64,000 nt of DNA from contig OZ025248.1 in NCBI GenBank assembly GCA_964019135.1, positions 34,527,670 to 34,591,669 of the forward strand. Direction: 5' to 3'. Positions 23,413 through 33,998 of this stretch are shown here, in pieces. Position 1 is the first letter of the stretch, and every line of letters starts with the position of its first letter. Made by a program: the position numbers and the translations under genes. Source of the DNA: Arenicola marina. Lineage: Eukaryota; Annelida; Polychaeta; Arenicolidae. The notes beneath the pieces were generated by a model. It ran no database searches. It was not told the origin of the DNA and saw only the letters and a list, made by a program, of their open reading frames with translations.

Positions 23413-24279
23413 GTCATTGGAGTTATGGGCGAAGCTCTGACGCGCCGCTTCACAGTACAGTGAAGTCCATGTCGGCCCAAGGCGGTATCTTCTCGTCGCA
23501 CCGATGCAATATGGCTTCCTCATTAGAGTGGAAGCATAATTCACCAGTTAACTACGAAATGACTCACTAGGGGCGGCACTAGATGTATCATTGTATCGAC
23601 CAATGACCTGGGGCGTGTAGAGAGAGGTGGACACTTCCATTACCATATGTAGCGACTGTGTTATTCCATGTCAATGAGATAAGATGCTTGTTGTTAGATG
23701 ATAAATTAAGCGAACAGAAATGTCTGAAAAAAAGTTCCAACATCTGGGCTCTTAGGTCCATCTCCCGTTATAACGTCCACGCAATCGATAATGGCAGACA
23801 GTACACAAAAACAATGGACGTGCTAACAAGGAAAACGACGACCGTCCAGTCTGTGATATCCAGGGCCGAAGGATGGGCTAATGGAGTGGGTGGAATCGGA
23901 TGAATACGATCGCACTCATTTTGCATAATATGAGGGACGAATTGTAAGGGTACCTTGGAGAGTGTCATTACTTAGTCTTCAGAGAGGCTATAAATGGATA
24001 GGAAATTATTAGGAAAATAAGAGTTGGGGAGTGTAGATCGTCTTAAGTTCAGTGAGAATAGCACAGCTGGGTCTCATATATTAAATGTTTCCAGTAGTAT
24101 TTGTCTCGTTAGAGCTATGTATGCAGAACTTATGTAAAGTTTTACGTTTTAACGTTCAAGTAATAAGGTACTGACAGTGAATGCATTTAATGGTAAGTCT
24201 GACATAGATTGGACAAGGAAGTTAATATACTGATGCTATATCTATAAACCACACGAAGATTATGTATGCAAAGTGCATG
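23413..24279. other. Anonymous sequence
   Basis: Two overlapping frames on opposite strands (23,658-23,903 and 23,768-23,968) lack any family signature. No repeat seen. Confidence 0.4.
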
Positions 24280-24284
24280 TTCGT

Positions 24285-24480
24285 CGTAGCCTAAACCAGG
24301 CTGTTGTGGTTGTGCTCATGGTCCATAAATCATTTGCAATATAATCTTAGCTCTGTCTTAATTCAGAAAATGTACCTCTTAGGTGAATACTTTTCTATTT
24401 CTAAACCCCGATAATCGCTCAACAAATGTTCCGCTTAGCGTTAAGTAGATTGCCTAAACTAAGTATGGCTTGTGAATACG
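24285..24480 (+). repeat. Dispersed repeat, third copy of the 46.3/54.7 kb family
   Basis: Shares GTTGTGGTTGTGCTCATG-like, AGC(A/T)CTTTCTTAATTCAG-like and CGATAATCGCTC-AACAAAT-like blocks, in order, with 46,340-46,530, and the first two with 54,775-54,845. Those two copies begin with CCTGGGGCCG(A/T)ATTCAT, a typical short-element end. Family identity unknown. Confidence 0.55.
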
Positions 24481-24651
24481 GTCACTGGTATGCACCGTCA
24501 CTAAAATACGAACAGTTGCTTTGCTATTCAGCATTACAAATAACGAAATGATAAGATACATTGCCTAAGCTGTTAAGGACAAGATCAAACAGTCTTTTTG
24601 GTAAAAAAAAAAGCTATAATTCCTCATATTGATGGATGATAGCATGTGGCA

Positions 24652-24752
24652 TTGCGACTGCGAGGTGGGTTGATCTCAGCACGTCTCACATATTCTGTCC
24701 AAGCCAATAGGATATTTGTGTTGAGATAAACCCATCTCGCACGAGAAGCCAT
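24652..24752. repeat. Imperfect hairpin / miniature inverted repeat
   Basis: TGCGAGGTGGGTTGATCTCA near 24,659 is matched, inverted, by TGAGATAAACCCATCTCGCA near 24,723, with about 45 bp between the arms. The arms pair with about three mismatches. Could be a tiny MITE remnant. Confidence 0.6.
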
Positions 24753-24829
24753 GTCATACGTATTTTCTCGCACAAAGATTAGTCAACTTTCATCCTTGGA
24801 GGTAACAATCACACTTTTTTGGTGTCACA

Positions 24830-25250
24830 ATGGGCCGCAGCCAAGTAAATGCGAAGAAAGATATTGCATACACTACATATAGCTATAAGATACGGAGCTA
24901 CGAAGACACTGTTGACACCAAGGTAATATTGCCTTATGTTACGTGCATGCAAGCATTAGTCCCCAGAAATGAAGACGAGATCTACCAAGGCGAGTTTCTT
25001 ACTGCTTGTAACAAGCAGGTCCTATATTTAGTGTCAACACTCCTAATACACGTGTACACCACATGTTGAATAACATTGGCAGTACCAGGCACATGTGGCA
25101 CCTCCCCTACAACGGAAAGGTTGAATTTAAGTCTTATATTTAAGTCATACATTGTAGAACAATAACATGAAAAATTGGTGCCTTGTCTAGTTTGTCATGA
25201 TCTTCGTGTTTCACACTGTCGTTCTTCTATACTAAACACTGAAATATACT
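24830..25250. other. Anonymous sequence with one unremarkable small frame
   Basis: A 79-codon ATG frame at 24,830-25,069 has ordinary amino-acid composition but no recognisable domain. Nothing more can be said. Confidence 0.35.
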
Positions 25251-25251
25251 A

Positions 25252-25896
25252 CAATAGACCGTTCCTGATACCCCTAGCGACATATATCATCAACAATAGA
25301 TACTGCTTGTTTCGAGTTTGAAAACCGATTCTCGCATGCGTTTGCCATGCATGCATATGAAGTTGGTTCAGGTGCCAGTCACTCAGGTGCACTCCGATTC
25401 GCATTGTAAAGTGTATACCGGTTCAAATCATTGCTTTATAACAAGTTGTAATCGGTATACATCGGGTACCAAGTTAAGTATTTTATACAATATATTAATC
25501 CAGAATTAGATTTTTAACATCTCTAGACAAAATAGATGCCAGAAAGAGGATTATGTTCGCACTGATGAACATCGGCAAACTGAGAATATGACCGCTCTCC
25601 TGCTACGCATTCGCCGGCTGGCATTTATTTATTTATTTATTATTTATTTATCAGCCGTTTTCTTGGATTTTTTGCCATCTCGTTCTTAAAATGGTATCCT
25701 TTGATAGTCAAGATATGTAACTGTGCACAGTGGTTTTTTGTTTTCAGAAAACACCCGGTTGATTTATGACAAAAAATGCTAAAAATTAGGCAGCTACAAG
25801 TCGGTACTCGCCATTTGCGTGCTATACAGCGCAGAGCAAGCTATAGAGTTTTCCTTAACACGCGCCTGCCAAAATGTCCCCTGGAATGGTCTATAA
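25252..25896 (-). mobile_element. TIR element (MITE-like), reverse copy
   Basis: Begins CAATAGACCGTTCCTGATAC and ends with the inverted sequence GGTCTATA-A. It is homologous over its length, in inverted orientation, to 43,091-43,954: shared landmarks include GGCAGGCGCG, GGGTGTTTTCT, ATCTTGACTATCAAA, AAGAACGAGATGG, TTTTGTCTAGA and AACTTGTTATAAAG. It lacks about 215 bp present in the other copy. No transposase coding sequence. Target-site duplication not clear. Confidence 0.85.
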
Positions 25897-26529
25897 TAAT
25901 CGCTTTTGGGGGTTCTAACCCAGAGAATAGACCCCCTATATGCACTCCTGTACTAATCTCTAATAGATGATATTGCTTCGAAGTTCTGCGTTCCCAATAC
26001 ACAGAGCCCATTCATTATCTGGCTTACTGTTTTTTTCTATTGTTTCTTCTGTGGAGACGGCGGTGCCAGGGATTATGTGAGGGGTGGGGGCGGGGGTATC
26101 GCTTTAGGCCGATCCAGGCTGTCATTCTTTCAATGACGTCACTGTTGCTTTTATCCAACCAGGTGACGAAAAACGGTCTTCCACGTGCGTTTTGCTCGAC
26201 AAACAAAGCAGATTGTTACTTTCGTGTCACTTTCAGACATGAATACTTTTCGCTTGTACCTACCATCAGCTATGATTAATGACTCATGATTAACGAAAAA
26301 AGACTCAAGTGTGGGCGGGACTTAGTGTCGGGGAATGGATCCGTCTATTGTTCATCTGACCCTCTGGTCCAGTTACTGAAATGCACAATTACGGCGACGT
26401 CCACGGGCTTTTGGCCAACCATGCCTCAAAACAATTAATCATTTTCCTTGTCAGGTGATAGCTCTGTGTTTGCACACTCTCGCGTGCGTCCAATGGCATC
26501 GGCATTAGCTATTCCGAGTATTCGTGTGT
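25897..26529. other. Anonymous sequence left of the 35-bp array
   Basis: Unique sequence. It includes a consensus CRE (TGACGTCA, about 26,133) and an AP-1-type TGACTCA inside a near-palindrome (about 26,272-26,296). No exon recognised. Confidence 0.4.
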
Positions 26530-29500
26530 GTGTATGTGTAACACATGGTTGGTTATACGCGGGTGTGTATGTGTAACACATGGTTGGTTATACGTGTGTG
26601 CGTATGTGTAACACATGGTTGGTTATACGTGTGTGTGTATGTGTAACACATGGTTGGTTATACGTGTGTGTGTATGTGTAACACATGGTTGGTTATACGT
26701 GTGTTCGCATGTGTAACACATGGTTGGTTATACGTGTGTGTATGCGTAACACATGGTTGGTTATACGTGTGTGTGTATGCGTAACACATGGTTGGCTATA
26801 CGTGTGTGTGTATGTGTAACACATGGTTGGTTATACGTGTGTGTGTATGTGTAACACATGGTTGGTTATACGTGTGTGTGTATGTGTAACACATGGTTGG
26901 TTATACGTGTGTGTGTATGTGTAACACATGGTTGGTTATACGTGTGTGTGTATGTGTAACACATGGTTGGTTATACGTGTGTGTGTATGCGTAACACATG
27001 GTTGGTTATACGTGTGTGTGTATGCGTAACACATGGTTGGTTATACGTGTGTGTGTGTATGCGTAACACATGGTTGGTTATACGTGTGTGTGTATGTGTA
27101 ACACATGGTTGGTTATACGTGTGTGTGTATGTGTAACACATGGTTGGTTATACGTGTGTGTGTATGTGTAACACATGGTTGGTTATACGTGTGTGTGTAT
27201 GTGTAACACATGGTTGGTTATACGTGTGTGTGTATGTGTAACACATGGTTGGTTATACGTGTGTGTGTATGTGTAACACATGGGTGGTTATACGTGTGTG
27301 TGTATGTGTAACACATGGTTGGTTATACGTGTGTGTATGTGTAACACATGGTTGGTTATACGTGTGTGTGTATGTGTAACACATGGTTGGTTATACGTGT
27401 GTATGTATGTGTAACACATGGTTGGTTATACGTGTGTGTGTATGTGTAACACATGGTTGGTTATACGTGTGTGTGTATGTGTAACACATGGTTGGTTATA
27501 CGTGTGTGTGTATGTGTAACACATGGTTGGTTATACGTGTGTGTGTATGTGTAACACATGGTTGGTTATACGTGTGTGTGTATGTGTAACACATGGTTGG
27601 TTATACGTGTGTGTGTATGTGTAACACATGGTTGGTTATACGTGTGTGTGTATGTGTAACACATGGTTGGTTATACGTGTGTGTGTATGTGTAACACGTG
27701 GTTGGTTATACGTGTGTGTGTATGTGTAACACGTGGTTGGTTATACGTGTGTTCGCATGTGTAACACGTGGTTGGTTATACGTGTGTGTGTATGTGTAAC
27801 ACATGGTTGGTTATACGTGTGTGTGTGTGTGTAACACATGGTTGGTTATACGTGTGTGTGTATGTGTAACACATGGTTGGTTATACGTGTGTGTGTATGT
27901 GTAACACATGGTTGGTTATACGTGTGTGTGTATGTGTAACACATGGTTGGTTATACGTGTGTGTGTATGTGTAACACATGGTTGGTTATACGTGTGTGTG
28001 TATGTGTAACACATGGTTGGTTATACGTGTGTGTGTATGTGTAACACATGGTTGGTTATACGTGTGTGTGTATGTGTAACACATGGTTGGTTGTACGTGT
28101 GTGTGTATGTGTAACACATGGTTGATTATACGTGTGTGTGTATGTGTAACATATGGTTGGTTATACGTGTGTGTGTATGTGTAACACATGGTTGGTTATA
28201 CGTGTGTGTGTATGTGTAACACATGGTTGGTTATACGTGTGTGTGTATGTGTAACACATGGTTGGTTATACGTGTGTGTGTATGTGTAACACATGGTTGG
28301 TTATACGTGTGTGTGTATGTGTAACACATGGTTGGTTATACGTGTGTGTGTATGTGTAACACATGGTTGGTTATACGTGTGTGTGTATGTGTAACACATA
28401 GTTGGTTATACGTGTGTGTGTATGTGTAACACATGGTTGGTTATACGTGTGTGTGTATGTGTAACACATGGTTGGTTATACGTGTGTGTGTATGTGTAAC
28501 ACATGGTTGGTTATACGTGTGTGTGTATGTGTAACACATGGTTGGTTATACGTGTGTGTGTATGTGTAACACATGGTTGGTTATACGTGTGTGTGTATGT
28601 GTAACACATGGTTGGTTATACGTGTGTGTGTATGTGTAACACATGGTTGGTTATACGTGTGTGTGTATGTGTAACACATGGTTGGTTATACGTGTGTGTG
28701 TATGTGTAACACATGGTTGGTTATACGTGTGTGTGTATGTGTAACACATGGTTGGTTATACGTGTGTGTGTATGTGTAACACATGGTTGGTTATACGTGT
28801 GTGTGTGTATGTGTAACACATGGTTGGTTATACGTGTGTGTGTATGTGTAACACATGGTTGGTTATACGTGTGTGTGTATGTGTAACACATGGTTGGTTA
28901 TACGTGTGTGTGTATGTGTAACACATGGTTGGTTATACGTGTGTGTGTGTGTAACACATGGTTGGTTATACGTGTGTGTGTGTGTGCAACACATGGTTGG
29001 TTATACGTGTGTGTGTATGTGTAACACATGGTTGGTTATACGTGTGTGTGTATGTGTAACACATGGTTGGTTATACGTGTGTGTGTATGTGTAACACATG
29101 GTTGGTTATACGTGTGTGTGTATGTGTAACACATGGTTGGTTATGCGTGTGTGTGTATGTGTAACACATGGTTGGTTATACGTGTGTGTGTATGTGTAAC
29201 ACATGGTTGGTTATACGTGTGTGTGTATGTGTAACACATGGTTGGTTATACGTGTGTGTGTATGTGTAACACATGGTTGGTTATACGTGTGTGTGTATGT
29301 GTAACACATGGTTGGTTATACGTGTGTGTGTATGTGTAACACGTGGTTGGTTATACGTGTGTCTGTATGTGTAACACGTGGTTGGTTATACGTGTGTTCG
29401 CATGTGTAACACGTGGTTGGTTATACGTGTGTGTGTATGTGTAACACATGGTTGGTTATACGTGTGTGTGTGTGTGTAACACATGGTTGGTTATACGTGT

Positions 29501-30652
29501 GTGTGTATGTGTAACACATGGTTGGTTATACGTGTGTGTGTATGTGTAACACATGGTTGGTTATACGTGTGTGTGTATGTGTAACACATGGTTGGTTATA
29601 CGTGTGTGTGTATGTGTAACACATGGTTGGTTATACGTGTGTGTGTATGTGTAACACATGGTTGGTTATACGTGTGTGTGTATGTGTAACACATGGTTGG
29701 TTATACGTGTGTGTGTATGTGTAACACATGGTTGGTTGTACGTGTGTGTGTATGTGTAACACATGGTTGGTTATACGTGTGTGTGTATGTGTAACATATG
29801 GTTGGTTATACGTGTGTGTGTATGTGTAACACATGGTTGGTTATACGTGTGTGTGTATGTGTAACACATGGTTGGTTATACGTGTGTGTGTATGTGTAAC
29901 ACATGGTTGGTTATACGTGTGTGTGTATGTGTAACACATGGTTGGTTATACGTGTGTGTGTATGTGTAACACATGGTTGGTTATACGTGTGTGTGTATGT
30001 GTAACACATGGTTGGTTATACGTGTGTGTGTATGTGTAACACATGGTTGGTTATACGTGTGTGTGTATGTGTAACACATGGTTGGTTATACGTGTGTGTG
30101 TATGTGCAACACATGGTTGGTTATACGTGTGTGTGTATGTGTAACACATGGTTGGTTATACGTGTGTTCGCATGTGTAACACGTGGTTGGTTATACGTGT
30201 GTGTGTATGTGTAACACATGGTTGGTTATACGTGTGTGTGTATGTGTAACACATGGTTGGTTATACGTGTGTGTGTATGTGTAACACATGGTTGGTTATA
30301 CGTGTGTGTGTATGTGTAACACGTGGTTGGTTATACGTGTGTGTGTATGTGTAACACGTGGTTGGTTATACGTGTGTGTGTATGTGTAACACATGGTTGG
30401 TTATACGTGTGTGTGTATGTGTAACACATGGTTGGTTATACGTGTGTGTGTATGTGTAACACATGGTTGGTTATACGTGTGTGTGTATGTGTAACACATG
30501 GTTGGTTATACGTGTGTGTGTATGTGTAACACATGGTTGGTTATACGTGTGTGTGTATGTGTAACACATGGTTGGTTATACGTGTGTGTGTATGTGTAAC
30601 ACATGGTTGGTTATACGTGTGTGTGTATGTGTAACACATGGTTGGTTATGCG
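26530..30652. repeat. 35-bp GT-rich satellite, about 118 copies
   Basis: Unit of 35 bp: TGTAACACATGGTTGGTTAT then ACGTGTGTGTGTATG. Spacing is a constant 35 bp over most of the array (for example 27,901, 27,936, 27,971, 28,006). Rare variants (GTGTTCGCATG, AACACGTGG) occur in the same order near 27,690-27,790 and again near 29,335-29,430, about 1.65 kb apart, which shows large-block duplication within the array. Read in either strand it gives Cys/Val- or Thr/His-rich frames. The same satellite lies at 44,840-45,673 in the same orientation. Confidence 0.97.
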
Positions 30653-30879
30653 TGTTTGCATTCCTGCCATCTCGAGGACCTGATTTAGACTACACACCAA
30701 TGCTACGAGGACTTGGGCGAGTTTCGAGGACTTACACACGGGTCCTCGGAACCAAAATCGGTATTTCGCTGCAGACACCTTCCCTGGCTAGTTATTTTAC
30801 ATATTTCCAAAGTCCTCGGTTGTGTACTACATCGCTACTTTTCGAACTCTTCACTAAACCAGTGGCGCCGCCTGGATTT

Positions 30880-30965
30880 TCATGACGTAACAACTTGATA
30901 TGTGTGTGAGAACGTGTGTGTCACATGGACCAATCAGAAGGCGCCATTCAGCTGTACGCCATTTT
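30880..30965 (+). promoter_or_regulatory. Candidate promoter of the SET-recombinase gene
   Basis: Between the 35-bp satellite and a strong splice donor lie a CRE-like TGACGTAA (30,883-30,890), a CCAAT box (CCAATCA, 30,930-30,936), and a GCCATTTTG motif resembling the YY1 initiator element (30,958-30,966). No TATA box. Typical of a TATA-less housekeeping-style promoter. Inference from motifs and position. Confidence 0.4.
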
Positions 30966-31022
30966 GATGCGAAAAGGCAAAGCGCGCGCGGTCTGCATTG
31001 GACATTTTCAATATTTTATGTG
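30925..31022 (+). CDS. Candidate first coding exon of the SET-recombinase gene
   Basis: An open frame starts at ATG 30,925 (an internal in-frame ATG lies at 30,967) and runs 32 codons plus two bases to a consensus donor, TGTG|GTAAGT, at 31,022/31,023. The two leftover bases match the phase required by the SET exon at 33,800, which needs two bases from upstream. The encoded tail, GHFQYFM, lies where KMT5A has an F-Q-Y segment just before its Cys-x-Asp-Ala-Thr motif, but the rest does not look like the N-terminal half of a SET domain. The CCAAT box overlaps the upstream ATG, so if that box works the internal ATG would be used. Could also be purely untranslated. Confidence 0.3.
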
Positions 31023-31329
31023 GTAAGTGCACAAACTGTTATATCATTGGTTTCTAAAGTTATTCTGTAAGTACTGACGAAACTGTTGTGACGAATTTCT
31101 AACAGTTGAACCCAGCTGGCTCGATGTGAAGTGTTGTAGATCTAAATATTAGTAGATCTAGGTCTAACCCGTCAATGGCAATGGCACATGCGGCAGTGTG
31201 TCATATCAGACATAAGCTTATTTGTCACTGACACTGACGAATTGACACTGAACTCCGATTGTAACGATTGAAGCTGATACAAGTAGAACCTAAAACCCCT
31301 TAAGGTAGTGAATACCCATTCTTTTTCAT

Positions 31330-33490
31330 AGCACATATCATGAGGAGAAGAAAAGTTATTAATATCTAGGGGGATCGACCTTTTATATAGGGGCCCTACT
31401 TATTATCTAGGGGAATCGATTTATTATCTTGGGGGATCGACTTAAGATCTATAGGGCCCTACTTAATACCGATTTCTTATCTAGGGGGCCCTACGAATTA
31501 TGTAGGTTGATCGACTTATTGTCTAGGGGGACCGACTTACTATCTAGGGGAATCGATTAATCATCTTAGGCGCGGGCTATGGGTCCTGGCTATGATTCCG
31601 GGGACGGATTTGGCTCCAGGCTATGGCTCCGTGCGCAGGACTATGGCTCAGTGCGCTGAGCTATGGTTCCGGGGGCGGGCTTTGGCTCAGTGGGCTTGGG
31701 CTCCGGGCACGGGCTTCGGCTCCAGGCTATGGTTCCGGGGACGGGCTATGGCTCCGGGCGAGAGCTTTTGCTCTAGGTTATGGTTCCGGGGACGGGCTAT
31801 GGCTCCGGGCGCGGGCTTTTGCTCTAGGTTATGGTTCCAGGGACGGGCTATGGTTCCGGGCGCGGGCTTGTGCTCTAGGTTACGATTCCGGGGGCGGGCT
31901 ATGGCTCCGGGCGCGGGCTCTTGCTCCAGGCTATGGCTCCGGGGACGGGCTATGGCTCCGGGCGCGGGCTCTGGCTCCAGGCTATGGCTCCGGGGACGGG
32001 CTATGGCTCCGGGCGCGGGCTCTGGCTCCAGGCTATGGCTCCGGGGACGGGCTATGGCTCCGGGCGCGGGCTCTGGCTCCAGGCTATGGCTCCGGGGACG
32101 GGCTATGGCTCCGGGCGCGGGCTCTGGCTCCAGGCTATGGTTCCGGGGACGGGCTATGGCTCCGGGCGCGGGCTCTGGCTCCAGGCTATGGTTTCGGGGG
32201 CGGGCTATGGCTTCGGGCGCGGGCTCTGGCTCCAGGCTATGGCTCCGGGGACGGGCTATGGCTCCGGGCGCGGGCTCTGGCTCCAGGCTATGGCTCCGGG
32301 CGCGGGCTCTGGCTCCAGACTATGGCTCCGGGGGCGGGCTATGGCTCTGGGCGCGGGCTCTGGCTCCAGGCTATGGCTCCGGGGACGGGCTATGGCTCAA
32401 TGCACTGGATTATGGCTCCAGGCTATGGTTCCGGGGGCGGGCTATGGCTCCGGGCGCGCGCTCTGGCTCCAGGCTATGGCTCCGGGGACGGGCTATGGCT
32501 CCGGGCGCGGGCTCTGGCTCCAGGCTATGGCTCCGGGGACGGGCTATGGCTCCGGGCGCGGGCTCTGGCTCCAGGCTATGGTTTCGGGGGCGGGCTATGG
32601 CTCCGGGCGCGGGCTCTGGCTCCAGGCTATGGCTCCGGGGGCGGGCTATGGCTCTGGGCGCAGGCTCTGGCTCCAGGCTATGGCTCCGGGGACGGGCTAT
32701 GGCTCCGGGCGCGGGCTCTGGCTCCAGGCTATGGTTCCGGGGACGGGCTATGGCTCAATGCGCTGGATTATGGCTCCAGGCTATGGTTTCGGGGGCGGGC
32801 TATGGCTCCGGGCGCGGGCTCTGGCTCCAGGCTATGGCTCCGGGGACGGGCTATGGATCAATGCGCTGGATTATGGCTCCAGGCTATGGTTCCGGGGACG
32901 GGCTATGGCTCAATGCGCTGGATTATGGCTCCAGGCTATGGTTTCGGGGGCGGGCTATGGCTCAATGCGCTGGATTATGGCTCCAGGCTATGGCTCCGGG
33001 CGCGGGCTCTGGCTCCAGGCTATGGTTCCGGGGACGGGCTATGGCTCAATGCGCTGGATTATGGCTCCAGGCTATGGTTCCGGGGACGGGCTATGGCTCT
33101 GGGCGCGGGCTCTGGGCGCCGGGTTATGGTTCCGTGCGCAGGACTAAGGCTTAGTGCGCTGGGCTGGGTTATGGTTTCGAGCATGGGCTATGCCTCTAGG
33201 CTCCGGGCAATGGCTCCGCGAAGGCTATGGGTCGGGGATCCGGGCAATGGCTCCGCGTGCCGGGCTCCGTCTCTGGGCGCGGGCTATGTTGCGGTCGCAG
33301 GCCCTGGCTCCGGGCTACGGTTCTGAGAGCTGGTCTATGGCTCCGTGCGAGGCGTTTAAATCGGTAATAAGTAGGGACCTAGATTGTCCCCTTAGATAAT
33401 AAAGAGGGCGCCCTAGATAATAAGTTGATTCACCTAGATACTAAGTCGGTCCCCCCTAGATAATGAGTAAGGCCCCCTAGATAAGTCAGG
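31330..33490. mobile_element. Foldback-like structure: inverted arrays around a minisatellite
   Basis: Left arm (31,330-31,575) is an irregular array of a ~20-bp unit TTATTATCTAGGGGGATCGA. Right arm (33,360-33,490) carries the reverse complement of the same unit (CCCCTAGATAATAAG-type). Between them lies the 51-bp GC-rich minisatellite. Inverted arms made of tandem repeats resemble Foldback-type DNA elements. No transposase was seen and no flanking duplication was found. Lies in the putative first intron of the SET-recombinase gene. Confidence 0.55.
31570..33350. repeat. 51-bp GC-rich minisatellite, about 34 copies
   Basis: Unit of 51 bp: GGCTATGGCTCCGGGGACGG, GCTATGGCTCCGGGCGCGGG, CTCTGGCTCCA. 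Since 51 is divisible by three, frames of 408-567 codons stay open in all three plus-strand phases, with 17-residue repeats (for example GRAMAPGAGSGSRLWLR). A variant with CTCAATGCGCTGGATTATGG becomes frequent after 32,740. Three simultaneously open frames and an intronic position argue against coding. The copies at both edges are decayed. Confidence 0.93.
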
Positions 33491-33512
33491 GAGACTTTAA
33501 CAAAATATTTTC

Positions 33513-33704
33513 TCAAAAAGTGTTATACCTATGTCCCCAGGAAGCGTCCGTAGGTTTACCATTTGGCATTCTGCTATGCATTTGCTTGGCATCCAAAATG
33601 GGTTTAAACTTAGTAGTTGGCAGAGTAGTATCAAATTTGGAAAGGACCTGTTGATCGTTGATTGGATATAATGCTGACTGGATCAAGTAGGAGTAATTCA
33701 TCCT
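33513..33704 (-). CDS. Possible terminal exon or exon fragment, minus strand
   Basis: On the minus strand a 62-codon frame of ordinary, protein-like composition (starts MNYSYLIQSALYP, ends SWGHRYNTF, then TGA) is preceded by TTAAAACAG|G, a reasonable splice acceptor. The sequence is not repetitive and differs in character from the compositional frames around it. I do not recognise the family. It could be the last exon of a gene on the opposite strand, a fossil exon, or chance. Confidence 0.3.
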   Translation of the reverse strand, partial: RMNYSYLIQSALYPINDQQVLSKFDTTLPTTKFKPILDAKQMHSRMPNGKPTDASWGHRYNTF

Positions 33705-33799
33705 GTTTTAATATGCAACCGATCAACCGATTTATGCTATTGGGCACTTCATTAGATGCATAAACGCGTAAAAACTAAAATGAAGTTATTTTGTTCCAG

Positions 33800-33998
33800 C
33801 CAAGATGCAACCCATTCAACAGGACTTGGACGAATGGTAAATGACAGCCACAAGAACTTCAACTCCACCATGAAAGTAGTTGAAGTCAACGGCGAACCTC
33901 ACCTTTGCCTCTTTGCATTGAAACAGCGTACAATCAGGGCCGGAGAAGAGATTACATATAGCTACGGTGAACAAGACGACAATATGTACTGGAGACAG
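33800..33998 (+). CDS. Exon: C-terminal half of KMT5A-like SET domain
   Basis: Acceptor TTTTGTTCCAG|C and donor GACAG|GTAAGC bound 199 bp (needs two bases from upstream, ends in phase 0). The frame reads DATHSTGLGRMVNDSHKN, then GEPHLCLFALKQ and AGEEITYSYGEQDD. This matches the KMT5A (SETD8) pattern DAT-LGR-(I/L)NHS ... G-PHL ... I-AGEEL-YDYG. The family's NHS is NDS here, and YDYG is YSYG; the methyl-donor-contacting Asn and the catalytic-lid Tyr residues are retained. The post-SET segment is replaced by the linker. Whether methyltransferase activity survives depends on the missing upstream half. Confidence 0.85.

Noticed and set aside
24830-25069. 79-codon ATG frame as a gene
   Set aside because: No recognisable domain, repeat or codon-usage signal, and no splice or promoter context. 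Indistinguishable from chance in 64 kb.
26530-30652. CRISPR-like array
   Set aside because: No unique spacers: the 35-bp unit is repeated head to tail. Animal DNA.
31592-33326. Frames of 408-567 codons encoding Gly/Ala/Leu/Tyr-rich repeats (silk- or structural-protein-like)
   Set aside because: The 51-bp unit keeps all three plus-strand phases open. The region lies between inverted repeat arms in a putative intron and decays at both edges, so it is a minisatellite and not a structural protein gene.
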